A DNA stretch of 44,788 nucleotides from Kiritimatiellia bacterium (GCA_027858965.1 JAQIBS010000196.1:1-44788); one strand, 5' to 3'. Counted from the first letter of the stretch, positions 25,307 to 34,122 are shown. Made by a program: numbers and translations. The notes: generated by a model not told the origin, from the letters alone.

Positions 25307-26122
25307 TTATTTGAGAGCCCATTCGGAAGAGCTGAACTCACCTTTCAATGTTGTGCGCATCTGATCAGCGCGTGAAGTTTGGCCCAGCTTGTCAAAACAC
25401 TTAGCCGCCTTGTATAAAGCTTCCGGCTGTGCTGCCTTGATCCCGCTATAAAGGGTAACGACACGCAGATAACCATCACGCAAAGCCTTCTTGGCATTTT
25501 CATTGGTATCGCTCGCTTTGTTGATCATATCTCCGCGCATAATCAGAGCAAAGGCTGAGGATGAGCGTTTACCGCTTTTAATTGCCTGTGTAATCAAATC
25601 ATCCAGTTTGGAAACCCGGTCACCCATTAGCAGAGCGTTCCAGTAAACGGGGGCCAAATCACCTTTGTAAGCCTCTTCAGGATTAGATGAAATAATTTTT
25701 TCGCAAACTTTTATAGCCTTGGAAGCATCATTGTTCTTGATATAGGCATCCGCCAGCAGACGTGTGGCCGTCTTATCCCAGTTGAGCATATTGTAATCTG
25801 TGATTATCTTGATTAAAATCGGAATGGCCGCAGCGGCATTACCACCTTTTTTCAGACCAGCCTGAACAGTTTCCAGCTCCTTAGGCTTGGGAATATCCAG
25901 CCTGTCTATTGTATCCAGGGTCATGAGGAGTTCAATTTTGACAGCACCGGTTTTAGTGACTGCATATGCATTATCACGCGATTTCCACTTAATCACAGAG
26001 CAGGGAATCTTCTTGCCATCTTTTGTGACAACCACACCGCCGATATCGGCAGCCATTGCAGCCCCTGTCGCCAGCAGCATTGCTGTGATTACAGCTATTC
26101 CAGTCATTTTTCTCATATTCAT
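25307..26122 (-). CDS. Exported TPR-like protein of the ExbBD operon
   Basis: The start at 26122 follows AAGGAG by 10 nt; the frame extends further upstream without a ribosome binding site. The 271-aa product has a signal peptide (MNMRKMTGIAVITAMLLATG, cleaved after AMA). An N-terminal beta segment (GVVVTKDGKKIPCSVIKWKS) follows, then helical TPR-type repeats (about 85-265; KNNDASKAIKVCEKIISSNPEEA). Such small exported TPR proteins often scaffold partners of energised envelope complexes. The exact role is unknown. Confidence 0.82.
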   Translation of the reverse strand: MNMRKMTGIAVITAMLLATGAAMAADIGGVVVTKDGKKIPCSVIKWKSRDNAYAVTKTGAVKIELLMTLDTIDRLDIPKPKELETVQAGLKKGGNAAAAIPILIKIITDYNMLNWDKTATRLLADAYIKNNDASKAIKVCEKIISSNPEEAYKGDLAPVYWNALLMGDRVSKLDDLITQAIKSGKRSSSAFALIMRGDMINKASDTNENAKKALRDGYLRVVTLYSGIKAAQPEALYKAAKCFDKLGQTSRADQMRTTLKGEFSSSEWALK

Positions 26123-26330
26123 TTCGTATTTGCTCCTTAAACCTTTAAAAAATCCACTCTTTGCTGTTCTTTCAACTCCTATCACAAAAAACAAGCAATA
26201 CAACCTGTTTTTCGAAACGCGCAGCGTTTATTACTAAAGCAACGGGCACCTAACCACAACTTTCCGAAATGCCTAAAATCTTTCGTTTGTTACACGAACT
26301 CAATTTAATTACGGAGGCAAGCTGCTTTAG

Positions 26331-29300
26331 TTACTGACCAATCCGGGCCTGGTTCAACCAGTTCTGCATATCTGTTTTGTAGCGTCCCTGCGGGAACAGC
26401 TTGAGATATCTTTCGCAATCCTCAACCGCCTGCTCATAAGCTTTGTGCTCCAGCAACATCGGCGTAAAAGCAAAGTATGCTCTCTCAAGATAAGGAGCGA
26501 GGCTCTCATTACCCGGATCCAGTCGATCAATAATTGTCATGAAGGCAACAATTGCATTGCCCCGTGTCTCAGCCGCCTGATCATCCAGCCCCAGTTGTTT
26601 CTCAGCCTGCATCTTACGCACAAGCATATCGCCTGTGGCCAGATCAATCTCGGCAATATCAGTCCTGTTGGTACGATAGCTTTTAACAAGCTTGAGCGAG
26701 TCGACCGCCTGATTAAAAAGTTCTGTGCGCAGATCGTTGTCAGCCTCGGTTTTACCCTCTTCACTGGCTGCCTCAGCCAGCATCATATTGGCATCGACCA
26801 CCAGAAGCAGCTTGGAAAGTCTGGGATCAGCAATAAACGCCGCCAGAATCTTACGCGCCTCGCCATACTGTTTTTTACCAAGCAGCGCTTTGGTTTTACC
26901 CAGTTTGGCCCCGGCAATCACACCAATGTCCTTAGCTTCGGCCAGCACCTTTTCATAAGCCTGCATTGCCATCGCATACTCTTTGGATTCCAGCAGCGCA
27001 TGACCGGCCGCACTGTACTGGCTGGCAGTATACTTCCCGCTACCGGTGAACATCTCACGGTATTTGGCAACGCCCTCTCCTCGCAAGCCCATCTCAATCA
27101 AACTGGCCGCCAGCATAGGAACGGAATTTTTAGCCTCATCCGAGTTTGGATAATTTTTGCTTAAAGCTTCAAATGCCTCCTGCGTCTTTTGCTTGAGCTC
27201 GTCCTGCTTTGCCGCATCAGTTTCACTTCCTTCCATAATCGTGTACAGCGTACCGATCTGCAACTGAGCCTTGGCAGAGTACTTGCTCTGCGGATAGACC
27301 TTGAGAAAATCCTTAAAGGAATTAACAGCAAGGCTACGATAGAGCGGCAGTTTATCCTTGGGATACTGCAACTGCGAAAGCGCAACTCCCTTGGTGAACA
27401 AGGACATCTCACGCATCTGCTCATTACGCGTCTTTTCATCAGCGTTTTTCTGATACGCAGCTGGCTCAGCCAGCATTGAGGAAACTCCGCCAAACCCAAG
27501 AGCGGCCTTGGTCAAAAGCATGGCCCCCTTCTGATACACAGCATCAGCGGTCTCATTGGTGACAATTGATTTCAACAGAGAACTGCCGTAAGAGCGCTGT
27601 GCCTCAGCCAGACGGAACTTGGCCACCGGCAGATTATGCCCCGGCCTATCACTCTTCTGTAACTCGGCAATAAAGAACTCCAGCGAACTGATCTCATTGG
27701 TGGCACTCTGTTCCTCTTTATAAATCTGTGTAATGCGGTTCAAGGCATCATAATAGTAAGTTGATGTACTATACTCTTTGACAATGCGATCGTAATAAGC
27801 TCTGGCACCGGCAAAATTCCCGGTTTTGTACTCGCGCTCGGCGAAACTCATAATCAACTGACTGGCCGCATAATGCTCAGGATAATCACGAAAGAACATC
27901 GCATAGATTTCACGCTTTTTATCATCACGCTTGTTGTTGCCATAATAGTCACCGATCTTTCGCAACTGATCGCCAGCAGCCTTCATCAGCTCTTTGTTAT
28001 TGCAAAAACGCTCGGAGAGATGACCCGCCACTACATCCGCCATTAACTGATCATCAACACTCTGGGTGCTGTTCTCAATGTAGCAAAGGGCCAGGTTGCC
28101 CAGTGCACTGACAGACTCCTTGGATTCAGGAAACTGATTCAAAACCAGAAGGTACTTAGCCGCAGCCTCTTTAAACTTATTCTGACTAAAGACCAAATTA
28201 GCACCGGCAAACTGCATCTGACGCACCTTAGCCATCTGCTGAGGAGTCACTGGAGTACGAATCTCAACCTCATAACGGTCTTTAATAATGCTGCGAATCT
28301 CTTCGGAACGTTCACCGGCCTGCGAAGCCCACTGACTCTCAGGGAAACGAATAAAGACATTGATAAAGTGATTAAAGGCACCATTGCCGAGACGCTTCTT
28401 TGTTTTTGGATCACGCTCTCCCAGGAAATATCCCTTGATAGCCTCTTCGTCCGGAGTCGGCTTTTTCATCTCGTCCTTAGCGGCATCAAGCAGCAGAACG
28501 GCGAGAAGATAACGGCACTGCGGCATCGGACTCATCCGCAGCCAACCACGTGAACCATCCGGATCATCCTCAAGCAGAGAGTCATGAATGATCTTGAGCT
28601 GTGGCATGTAATTCTCTACCAAGTCCTGAGCGCCCTTAACATCGTTGCGCAGCATTAATATATGCGCTTTCATCACAATTGCCTTGCCGAACCAGACATC
28701 CTGTTTCCAGAGCAGTTTGTCAACAATCCCCTCAGCCTCTTTCAACATCGCTGCTTTTTTCTTCTTATCCTTGATCTCCGGAGCAAGCTTCAACATCAGC
28801 TCAGCCATGTCGGCATAAACATTACGTTCGCGGTCCTGTTCAAGTTTCACATTAAAAAGCCGTTTGTAAGCCACAAGAGCCTCCGCGTCCTTTCCCAGAT
28901 AGAGCAGCATCTGTGCATACTTATATGCGGAATCGCGATAAAAAGAGCTGAGCTCCTTAGAAGGTTTGGCAAACTTTTTAAAGAACGCCATATAAAGTTT
29001 GTCGGCATCAGCATACATCTGGTATGCATAGTAAGCATCTGCCATCGCCAGATTCAATGCCCAGTACTCAGCACCGTTCTTATCAGGCATTGCATCAATA
29101 ACCTTCCTGACCTCTTCAAACTGAGCCGTCCACAAAAGCCCTTGAAACTCAAGCACCTTAATCTTCGCAGCTGCCTCAGGGTACTTCTTCTTTACTTCTT
29201 CAATCACCTCTTCGGCAATATCCGGCATACGCATCTGTTGAAGCATCTCAATATATTTGAGCTCCATTTTGAGTGCAGCATCCATCTCAGCATCCTGTGC

Positions 29301-29381
29301 ATTTGCAATGGAACAGAGACCAAAAATAACCATAGCCACTATGATAAATGGCAAAAACCTGTGAAATCTAATATTGTTCAT
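26331..29381 (-). CDS. Large exported tetratricopeptide-repeat protein
   Basis: The 1016-aa product has a signal peptide (about 1-28, ending SIANAQDA) and is almost entirely TPR/Sel-like helical repeats. Examples are AYYAYQMYADADKLYMAFF, KFKEAAAKYLLVLNQFPES, AGARAYYDRIVKEYSTS and EYAMAMQAYEKVLAEAKD. It resembles outer-membrane-associated TPR proteins such as the BamD/YbgF-like class, but is much longer. It is first in the operon with the small TPR protein (about 200 bp gap), exbB, exbD, exbD and the cyclase-fold protein. The start lies only 7 nt from a consensus -10 and has no Shine-Dalgarno, so its message may be leaderless. Confidence 0.9.
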   Translation of the reverse strand: MNNIRFHRFLPFIIVAMVIFGLCSIANAQDAEMDAALKMELKYIEMLQQMRMPDIAEEVIEEVKKKYPEAAAKIKVLEFQGLLWTAQFEEVRKVIDAMPDKNGAEYWALNLAMADAYYAYQMYADADKLYMAFFKKFAKPSKELSSFYRDSAYKYAQMLLYLGKDAEALVAYKRLFNVKLEQDRERNVYADMAELMLKLAPEIKDKKKKAAMLKEAEGIVDKLLWKQDVWFGKAIVMKAHILMLRNDVKGAQDLVENYMPQLKIIHDSLLEDDPDGSRGWLRMSPMPQCRYLLAVLLLDAAKDEMKKPTPDEEAIKGYFLGERDPKTKKRLGNGAFNHFINVFIRFPESQWASQAGERSEEIRSIIKDRYEVEIRTPVTPQQMAKVRQMQFAGANLVFSQNKFKEAAAKYLLVLNQFPESKESVSALGNLALCYIENSTQSVDDQLMADVVAGHLSERFCNNKELMKAAGDQLRKIGDYYGNNKRDDKKREIYAMFFRDYPEHYAASQLIMSFAEREYKTGNFAGARAYYDRIVKEYSTSTYYYDALNRITQIYKEEQSATNEISSLEFFIAELQKSDRPGHNLPVAKFRLAEAQRSYGSSLLKSIVTNETADAVYQKGAMLLTKAALGFGGVSSMLAEPAAYQKNADEKTRNEQMREMSLFTKGVALSQLQYPKDKLPLYRSLAVNSFKDFLKVYPQSKYSAKAQLQIGTLYTIMEGSETDAAKQDELKQKTQEAFEALSKNYPNSDEAKNSVPMLAASLIEMGLRGEGVAKYREMFTGSGKYTASQYSAAGHALLESKEYAMAMQAYEKVLAEAKDIGVIAGAKLGKTKALLGKKQYGEARKILAAFIADPRLSKLLLVVDANMMLAEAASEEGKTEADNDLRTELFNQAVDSLKLVKSYRTNRTDIAEIDLATGDMLVRKMQAEKQLGLDDQAAETRGNAIVAFMTIIDRLDPGNESLAPYLERAYFAFTPMLLEHKAYEQAVEDCERYLKLFPQGRYKTDMQNWLNQARIGQ

Positions 29382-29388
29382 GTTTTGT

Positions 29389-29417
29389 TTTATACTCTAA
29401 CGAGGGCAATTGGTCAA
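29389..29417 (-). promoter_or_regulatory. Promoter of the TPR-ExbBD operon
   Basis: On the minus strand TTGACC (29412-29417), a 17-bp spacer and TATAAA (29389-29394). Only 7 bp separate the -10 from the ATG at 29381, which places transcription start at or next to the start codon. Confidence 0.75.
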
Positions 29418-29912
29418 TTTCAAATCACCATTTTTTTAAAAAAGTGCATACAGATGTATTCAGTTAACTCTATTTTACACCTTATTATAGTAAAAGCACA
29501 CAAAATAAATATTGCATCATGCGTAGCGCAGCATAGCCGCAACCCAATAAATTTTAACATGAATAGACAGGATATTACTGTTCCAAAAATTATCTCTCAC
29601 AGAGTCGCAGAGAACACGGAGAGAAAACCATTAAAGATATTACTCTGTGAACTCTGTGCCTCTGTGAGAAAAAAACAAGCATAAAAAACAGAAGACGAAT
29701 GATATTAATATAAGGCGCGTATGCGGATATATTCACAACAAAGCGGTTTTCTTTGCAATCATGTGTCTTTATCCGGTTAAAAACCTCATTTTTCTCTGAA
29801 AAGCAAAAAAATAACCATATTTATCAATTTCTAGTTGCAGTACGCCTGATTTTTCTATAAATTTGGAGATGTTGTTAAATCTATTTACAGGAATTAATTC
29901 AGAGGTATTGAC
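29418..29912. other. Divergent intergenic region
   Basis: Region between the TPR operon and the coiled-coil gene. It holds the CTCTGTG-type element (29569-29690) and the probable promoter of the plus-strand gene: a TATAAA near 29859 with TTGCAG about 15 bp upstream (a weak match). No gene is seen. Confidence 0.5.
29569..29690. repeat. CTCTGTG-type MITE-like element, copy 1
   Basis: About 120 bp. Near-palindromic ends TCTCTCACAGAG and CTCTGTGCCTCTGTGAGA enclose a core with AAAGATATTACTCTG. It is the inverse of 35829-35951, including the outer words AGGATATTACTG and GCATAAAAAAC. One arm also occurs at 10461-10500. Confidence 0.9.
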
Positions 29913-31049
29913 ATGGGTAAAGCATTAAGAATACTAGTCATCATAATTTTGATACTGAGTGTTGTCTCACTGGTTTTCGCAAATTTACTGTTTCAGAAGC
30001 GTGAGCTTCTGACAAAAAGAAACGAAATTCTCGAAAACACGGTTGTTAATATTGCAAAAACGATCGAGAGTGAAGACGCCTCTGATTCAACACCCCCAAG
30101 TGTTGAAAAGGACATCTCCGACGTAACCGACCGCGAGTTAGTTAATCCCGAAAAACAGGCGATGCTCGAAAATTATCCGATTAATCTCGAGCAGCAGAAT
30201 CTACCGGCACTGGATCTTGATAATACTAAAATGCGTATGCAGCTACGTAGCTATTATGTTGTCGGCCCTGACGGACAATATGTTATTGACCAACTGACCC
30301 AGAAACCATCCACCAAAGGCAAAGGATCAATGGCAGAAGTGCTTGACAATGTTTTCGACCGCGCCAAAACCCAGCAGGCCAAACTTAATAAAACCCGCGC
30401 CGAACTGAGCAAAATGCGAGAGATGATGAGCACCGCTATCGAAGATGTTAACTCTCTCAAAGTAGCAGGTCGCACAGACAAGAAAACAATTACTGAAAAA
30501 GTTGAACTGGTTACCACGCTCGAAGGCGAAAAAGCGCGCCTTGAAACAAAAGCAACCAAATTGACCGCTGAAAAACGTGAACTCAACGCAGAACTCGCTG
30601 ACAGCCGTAATGAAGTTGAAATCCTCAACGAAGATAAAGTTGCTCTTGAAGAAGAATTGATTTCAGCTAAAGAGAAAAATGCTGATTGGGAAAAACGCTG
30701 GAAAGGCATTAAGAACAATCCGATTGGAAGCGACCCTGATGCAATCGTTGTTACAACCATGACTGCTGGTGAAAAAGGCAAGATCCTTGAAGTCAACGAC
30801 GAACTTAAGTTCGCAATCCTCGAATTCTCTGCTGATGCAATAAAAGAGATCCTTGGCGAAAACCGCCAGAATCCTCTGCCTCAGCTTGAGATGAATGTCC
30901 GCCGCCCAGGCTACCAGAGCGCATCCGGGGAATTCATTACACGCATCAAACTGCGTCAGGTAGTACCTGAAAAAAATCTGATTGTTGCCGACATCCTCAG
31001 CGACTGGCAGCAGGCAAAAGTGGAAAAAGGCGATGTCGTATTCTTCTAA
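29913..31049 (+). CDS. Single-pass membrane coiled-coil protein (unknown function)
   Basis: I do not recognise a named family. The 378-aa product has an N-terminal transmembrane helix (about 6-26). A linker carries repeated short acidic segments, then a long coiled coil with heptad-like Leu/Ala spacing follows (about 145-265; KVELVTTLEGEKARLETKAT in part). A C-terminal globular domain (about 275-378) ends in VEKGDVVFF. The domain contains KILEVNDELKFAILEFS, which resembles a small beta fold of the type that binds partners. GAGGT lies 9 nt before the ATG. A tiny lipoprotein gene overlaps its 3' end, so the two are probably one functional unit at the envelope. Confidence 0.8.
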   Translation: MGKALRILVIIILILSVVSLVFANLLFQKRELLTKRNEILENTVVNIAKTIESEDASDSTPPSVEKDISDVTDRELVNPEKQAMLENYPINLEQQNLPALDLDNTKMRMQLRSYYVVGPDGQYVIDQLTQKPSTKGKGSMAEVLDNVFDRAKTQQAKLNKTRAELSKMREMMSTAIEDVNSLKVAGRTDKKTITEKVELVTTLEGEKARLETKATKLTAEKRELNAELADSRNEVEILNEDKVALEEELISAKEKNADWEKRWKGIKNNPIGSDPDAIVVTTMTAGEKGKILEVNDELKFAILEFSADAIKEILGENRQNPLPQLEMNVRRPGYQSASGEFITRIKLRQVVPEKNLIVADILSDWQQAKVEKGDVVFF

Positions 31050-31209
31050 GACCCTGTCTTTTCTGACACTGGCAATCCTTCTTGCTTTGTTGATGATCAC
31101 CGGATGCATGCAGGACAGTCCACATGACACGGACATGCCTTGGGCGGGACCAGCCAGCTGGGAAGGAACAATGCCTCTACCCGGCAGCGTTAGGAACCAG
31201 TACGAATAG
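31033..31209 (+). CDS. Small lipoprotein overlapping the coiled-coil gene
   Basis: The 58-aa product starts inside the last codons of the upstream gene (17-bp overlap, different frame). It has a classic lipoprotein signal (MSYSSKTLSFLTLAILLALL, lipobox MITGC, Cys at about 25). The mature part is only about 34 residues and rich in Trp and Pro (DMPWAGPASWEGTMPLPGSV). AAAAAGG lies close upstream. It is followed by a good terminator, which supports a real transcript end here. The position and overlap suggest translational coupling and physical partnership with the coiled-coil protein. Confidence 0.78.
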   Translation: MSYSSKTLSFLTLAILLALLMITGCMQDSPHDTDMPWAGPASWEGTMPLPGSVRNQYE

Positions 31210-31230
31210 ATTTATAGTAATATTAAAACG

Positions 31231-31259
31231 CCTTATCCTTAACAGGATGAGGTTTTTTT
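31231..31259 (+). terminator. Terminator of the coiled-coil/lipoprotein operon
   Basis: CCTTATCC and GGATGAGG pair (8 bp, one wobble) around TTAACA, followed by seven T. It begins 22 bp after the lipoprotein stop. Confidence 0.93.
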
Positions 31260-31262
31260 CGT

Positions 31263-31415
31263 TTTGTGAAGTTAAGGAGTTAAATTGGTTAAAAAGGTTA
31301 AAGGAAATACTAAATTGATACAACAATATCGTAAATGTATTTGGCAATCCGCGCCCTAGCTAACTGGTAGCATTGCTCAACCATTTCAACCTTTTTAACC
31401 AATTCAACCACTTGA
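31263..31415. repeat. Facing 9-bp arrays (GTTAAANNG / AACCNNTTN)
   Basis: Degenerate 9-bp units on the left (GTTAAATTG, GTTAAAAAG, GTTAAAGGA) and right (AACCATTTC, AACCTTTTT, AACCAATTC, AACCACTTG). They contain a perfect 17-bp inverted repeat: 31283-31299 with 31388-31404. Confidence 0.82.
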
Positions 31416-31501
31416 ACTATCGCGAATTTCTTGTTTTTGAGACAGAAGTTGAGAGAATAGCAACTAAACAAACATCTAAACAAGCAAAGAGGAATTGAAA
31501 C

Positions 31502-32737
31502 ATGACAAATAAATACTACATGGGAATAGATGTTGGCGGGACCCATATTACACTTGATCTGGTTGATGACACCTCTTTTGAGATGCTTCCCGAAAGCACC
31601 ATCCGCAAAAGTCTGGATACCAACTCAAACCCTTCTGAAGTGCTCAGCGTCTTTGAATCTGCAATCACCGAATGTGCCGCCATCACAGGTAAAGAGTCCG
31701 TGCGTGGTGTTGGACTTGCCATCCCCGGTCCCTTTGACTATGGTCAAGGTGTCTGCAAAATCACACCGGCCCAGCAGAAATATGAACAGATGTTCGGTGT
31801 CAACTTCAGAGCATTTCTCAGCAGCACACTCTCCACTGATAAACCAGTCATATTCAATAATGATGCCGCCTGCTTTGCTATGGGTGAATATTTCCGAGGC
31901 GGAGCCAAAGGCTTTGACAACGCAATCGTCGTGACCCTGGGAACCGGCTTTGGTGCCTCATTCCTGCTCAAAGGCCGCCCGCAAACCAGCGGTGAGGGTG
32001 TAACAGAGGGTGGAGAGCTATGGGATGTTCCCTACAGGGAGGGAATTGCCGATGACTACTTCTCAACCCGCTGGCTGGTGGCTGAGTGGAAAAACCGTAC
32101 AGGAGAGGAGATTGCCGGCGGCAAAGAGATTGCCCAGGCCGCCATTAACGGGGATCAAATTGCCATAGCCATCTACAGCGATTTTGGAACAAATCTGGCA
32201 GAATTTATCGCACCCTGGCTTAACAGCTTCAATGCCGATGCATTTGTGATTGGCGGCAATATCGCCCGCGACTGGGACCTATATGTTCCCGCACTCCAGG
32301 CAGGTCTTGCCGACAAACTGAAAAAGCCAGCCGCCATCAAACCCTGCACTCTGGGAGAACAGGCCCCCATCTACGGAGCAGCACTGGCATTAACAATGAT
32401 CAACGCAACAGATGTCACAAGCAAAACTCTGAAACCATCAACGGCTATTGACACGGCAGCTATTCTTGCGACCCTCCAGAACAATCAGGCCGTACTGATC
32501 GATGGACCAGCTGACACTCCCTGGAAGAATCTGCGCCTGACACTGGATCTTGCTCTGCGCAAAGAAGGAATAAAGGCTATCTGGTTCAATGCCGATGCTG
32601 CTTACGCAACAGACGGATCAATGAACATAGAACAACTGGCCAATATCCGCCTGGATTCCACCGCCTCTCTGAATGTGCTTATAGGTACAGGCGCCTCTCA
32701 GGCCAAATGGAATAACGCCATTACAATAGAGATCTGA
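31502..32737 (+). CDS. ROK family sugar kinase-like protein with C-terminal extension
   Basis: The 411-aa product has the ROK ATP-binding motif DVGGTH (10-15), the catalytic region NNDAACFAMGE (119-129) with Asp121, GTGFGAS (147-153) and GGNIAR (251-256). The zinc-binding CXCGXXGC motif that most ROK proteins have after the GE segment is absent; GELWDVPYREGIADDYF is found instead. About 105 residues beyond the ROK core (305-411) form an extra domain that I cannot name. It has a VLIDGP turn and a LNVLIGTGAS segment reminiscent of a small nucleotide- or sugar-phosphate-binding fold. It may phosphorylate a hexose or act as a sugar sensor. A GAGG site precedes the start. Confidence 0.85.
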   Translation: MTNKYYMGIDVGGTHITLDLVDDTSFEMLPESTIRKSLDTNSNPSEVLSVFESAITECAAITGKESVRGVGLAIPGPFDYGQGVCKITPAQQKYEQMFGVNFRAFLSSTLSTDKPVIFNNDAACFAMGEYFRGGAKGFDNAIVVTLGTGFGASFLLKGRPQTSGEGVTEGGELWDVPYREGIADDYFSTRWLVAEWKNRTGEEIAGGKEIAQAAINGDQIAIAIYSDFGTNLAEFIAPWLNSFNADAFVIGGNIARDWDLYVPALQAGLADKLKKPAAIKPCTLGEQAPIYGAALALTMINATDVTSKTLKPSTAIDTAAILATLQNNQAVLIDGPADTPWKNLRLTLDLALRKEGIKAIWFNADAAYATDGSMNIEQLANIRLDSTASLNVLIGTGASQAKWNNAITIEI

Positions 32738-32740
32738 AGT

Positions 32741-32882
32741 TACTAAAACTGTAGTTTATACGTGAATATTGGTCTTTGTTGTCGGTATCGCAATCGGTAT
32801 CGGCATCGGCATCGGTATCGAATTTAATCCGATGGTTGCTGTATCCGATAGCGATAGCGAGTAGCGATGATTCACCCATTAA
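32741..32882. repeat. Hexamer minisatellite element, copy 2
   Basis: The same flanks as 16797-16968 (TACGTGAATATTGGTC and GATTCACCCATTA) and the same central word. The left arm is longer (GGTATC/GGCATC units) and the right arm much shorter (CGATAG units with one GAGTAG break). It starts 3 bp after the ROK stop. Confidence 0.92.
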
Positions 32883-33007
32883 AAAGTCGGAAGAACCTTA
32901 AGTTTCGTGTTTTTTCGACAGTAGTTGAGAGAATAGCAACTAACGAACTAACGTACTCTTATTGCGATTGCTTTTCCGAGACGCATATTTTATACTTTGA
33001 TTGATAT

Positions 33008-34105
33008 ATGAGTATCCTTTTCAGATATGTGTTAAAAGAGTTCTTAATCCCCCTGTTTTACTGCCTGGCGGGATTTATGGGCATTTATGTCATATTCGAA
33101 CTTTTTGAATCTTTTAACCGAATCATGGAGAACAAACCACCGCTTCTAAAGATCGCTGTTTTTTTTCTAGGCTACATATCCCCCTACCTGCAATGGATTA
33201 TCCCGGCTGCACTTCTACTTGCAACCCTTTATACCCTCTGGAACTTCTGTCGGCACTCCGAAATCACAGCGATGCGCGCCAGCGGTATCGGCTTTAATGT
33301 AATTGTGAGTCCACTCTTCGTCATTGCAACCTTCATGGTGATTCTGGTTGCCCTGATCAATGAGTTTTATGCCCCCAATGCCTCAGAGAAAGCCATGGCA
33401 TTCAAAAAGGCAGACTTCAAGGAGGTTACCTCCGACATTAAAACAAACATACCTTTTTATAACAGAACCGGTCACCGAGTCTGGCGTATTAATCAAATGG
33501 ACATCACCAAGCCCAATATAATGGAGGGAGTCCTCATCTCAGTGGACCGTCCGGATGGGAGCAGCTTGATGGATATCACCTGTCGTAAAGCGGAGTACCT
33601 GGATGGAATGTGGTGGCTCTTCTACCCGCAGTACCAATACTTTGATGAGTTGAACAATCCAATTGTAAATCCTTCTCCTGATCTGGCTAAGCTCGTGATT
33701 CGTGGATTCCCGGAGCTGGATGAAACTCCGGAAGATTTTGCCCTGATGAATAAAGCCTGGAAATTCTACAGCATTCGCAATATGCTGAGCTACCTTAAAG
33801 ACAACCCGGATCTAGATAAAAAAGAGGTCGCCTCCAAAAGATATGATATCCATTCAAAACTGGCGGTTCCCTTTTCCTGCCTGATTATCACCCTATTTGC
33901 TATTCCAGCCGGTATAGCCACCAGTCGTCAAAGCGTTTTCAAGGGAGTTATTGTGGGGATCTCCATGTTTATGGGGTTCTATGCCGCCAACATAGGCTGC
34001 ATGATTCTAGCAAAGAACTCCCTTATGCCGATTATTCTGGGAGCATGGCTACCCAATCTGGCCTTTTTTGTCACAGGACTGATCCTCTTCCACAAACACC
34101 GCTGA
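33008..34105 (+). CDS. LptF/LptG family permease (LPS export)
   Basis: The 365-aa inner-membrane protein belongs to the YjgP/YjgQ family, which forms the LptB2FG ABC transporter that extracts lipopolysaccharide. The N-terminal helices (about 10-35, 48-75 and 95-120) carry ITAMRASGIGF, the coupling-helix motif. A periplasmic jelly-roll domain (about 125-270) is followed by three C-terminal helices (about 280-360). I cannot tell LptF from LptG by sequence alone. The partner permease and LptB are not in the window. A Shine-Dalgarno is not obvious before the ATG. Confidence 0.92.
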   Translation: MSILFRYVLKEFLIPLFYCLAGFMGIYVIFELFESFNRIMENKPPLLKIAVFFLGYISPYLQWIIPAALLLATLYTLWNFCRHSEITAMRASGIGFNVIVSPLFVIATFMVILVALINEFYAPNASEKAMAFKKADFKEVTSDIKTNIPFYNRTGHRVWRINQMDITKPNIMEGVLISVDRPDGSSLMDITCRKAEYLDGMWWLFYPQYQYFDELNNPIVNPSPDLAKLVIRGFPELDETPEDFALMNKAWKFYSIRNMLSYLKDNPDLDKKEVASKRYDIHSKLAVPFSCLIITLFAIPAGIATSRQSVFKGVIVGISMFMGFYAANIGCMILAKNSLMPIILGAWLPNLAFFVTGLILFHKHR

Positions 34106-34122
34106 TTTTTCTGAGAAAAATT

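Noticed and set aside
28662..29684. A 340-codon open frame on the plus strand
   Set aside because: It lies antisense to the large TPR gene, has Leu/His-rich shadow composition, and its end is made of the CTCTGTG-type repeat.
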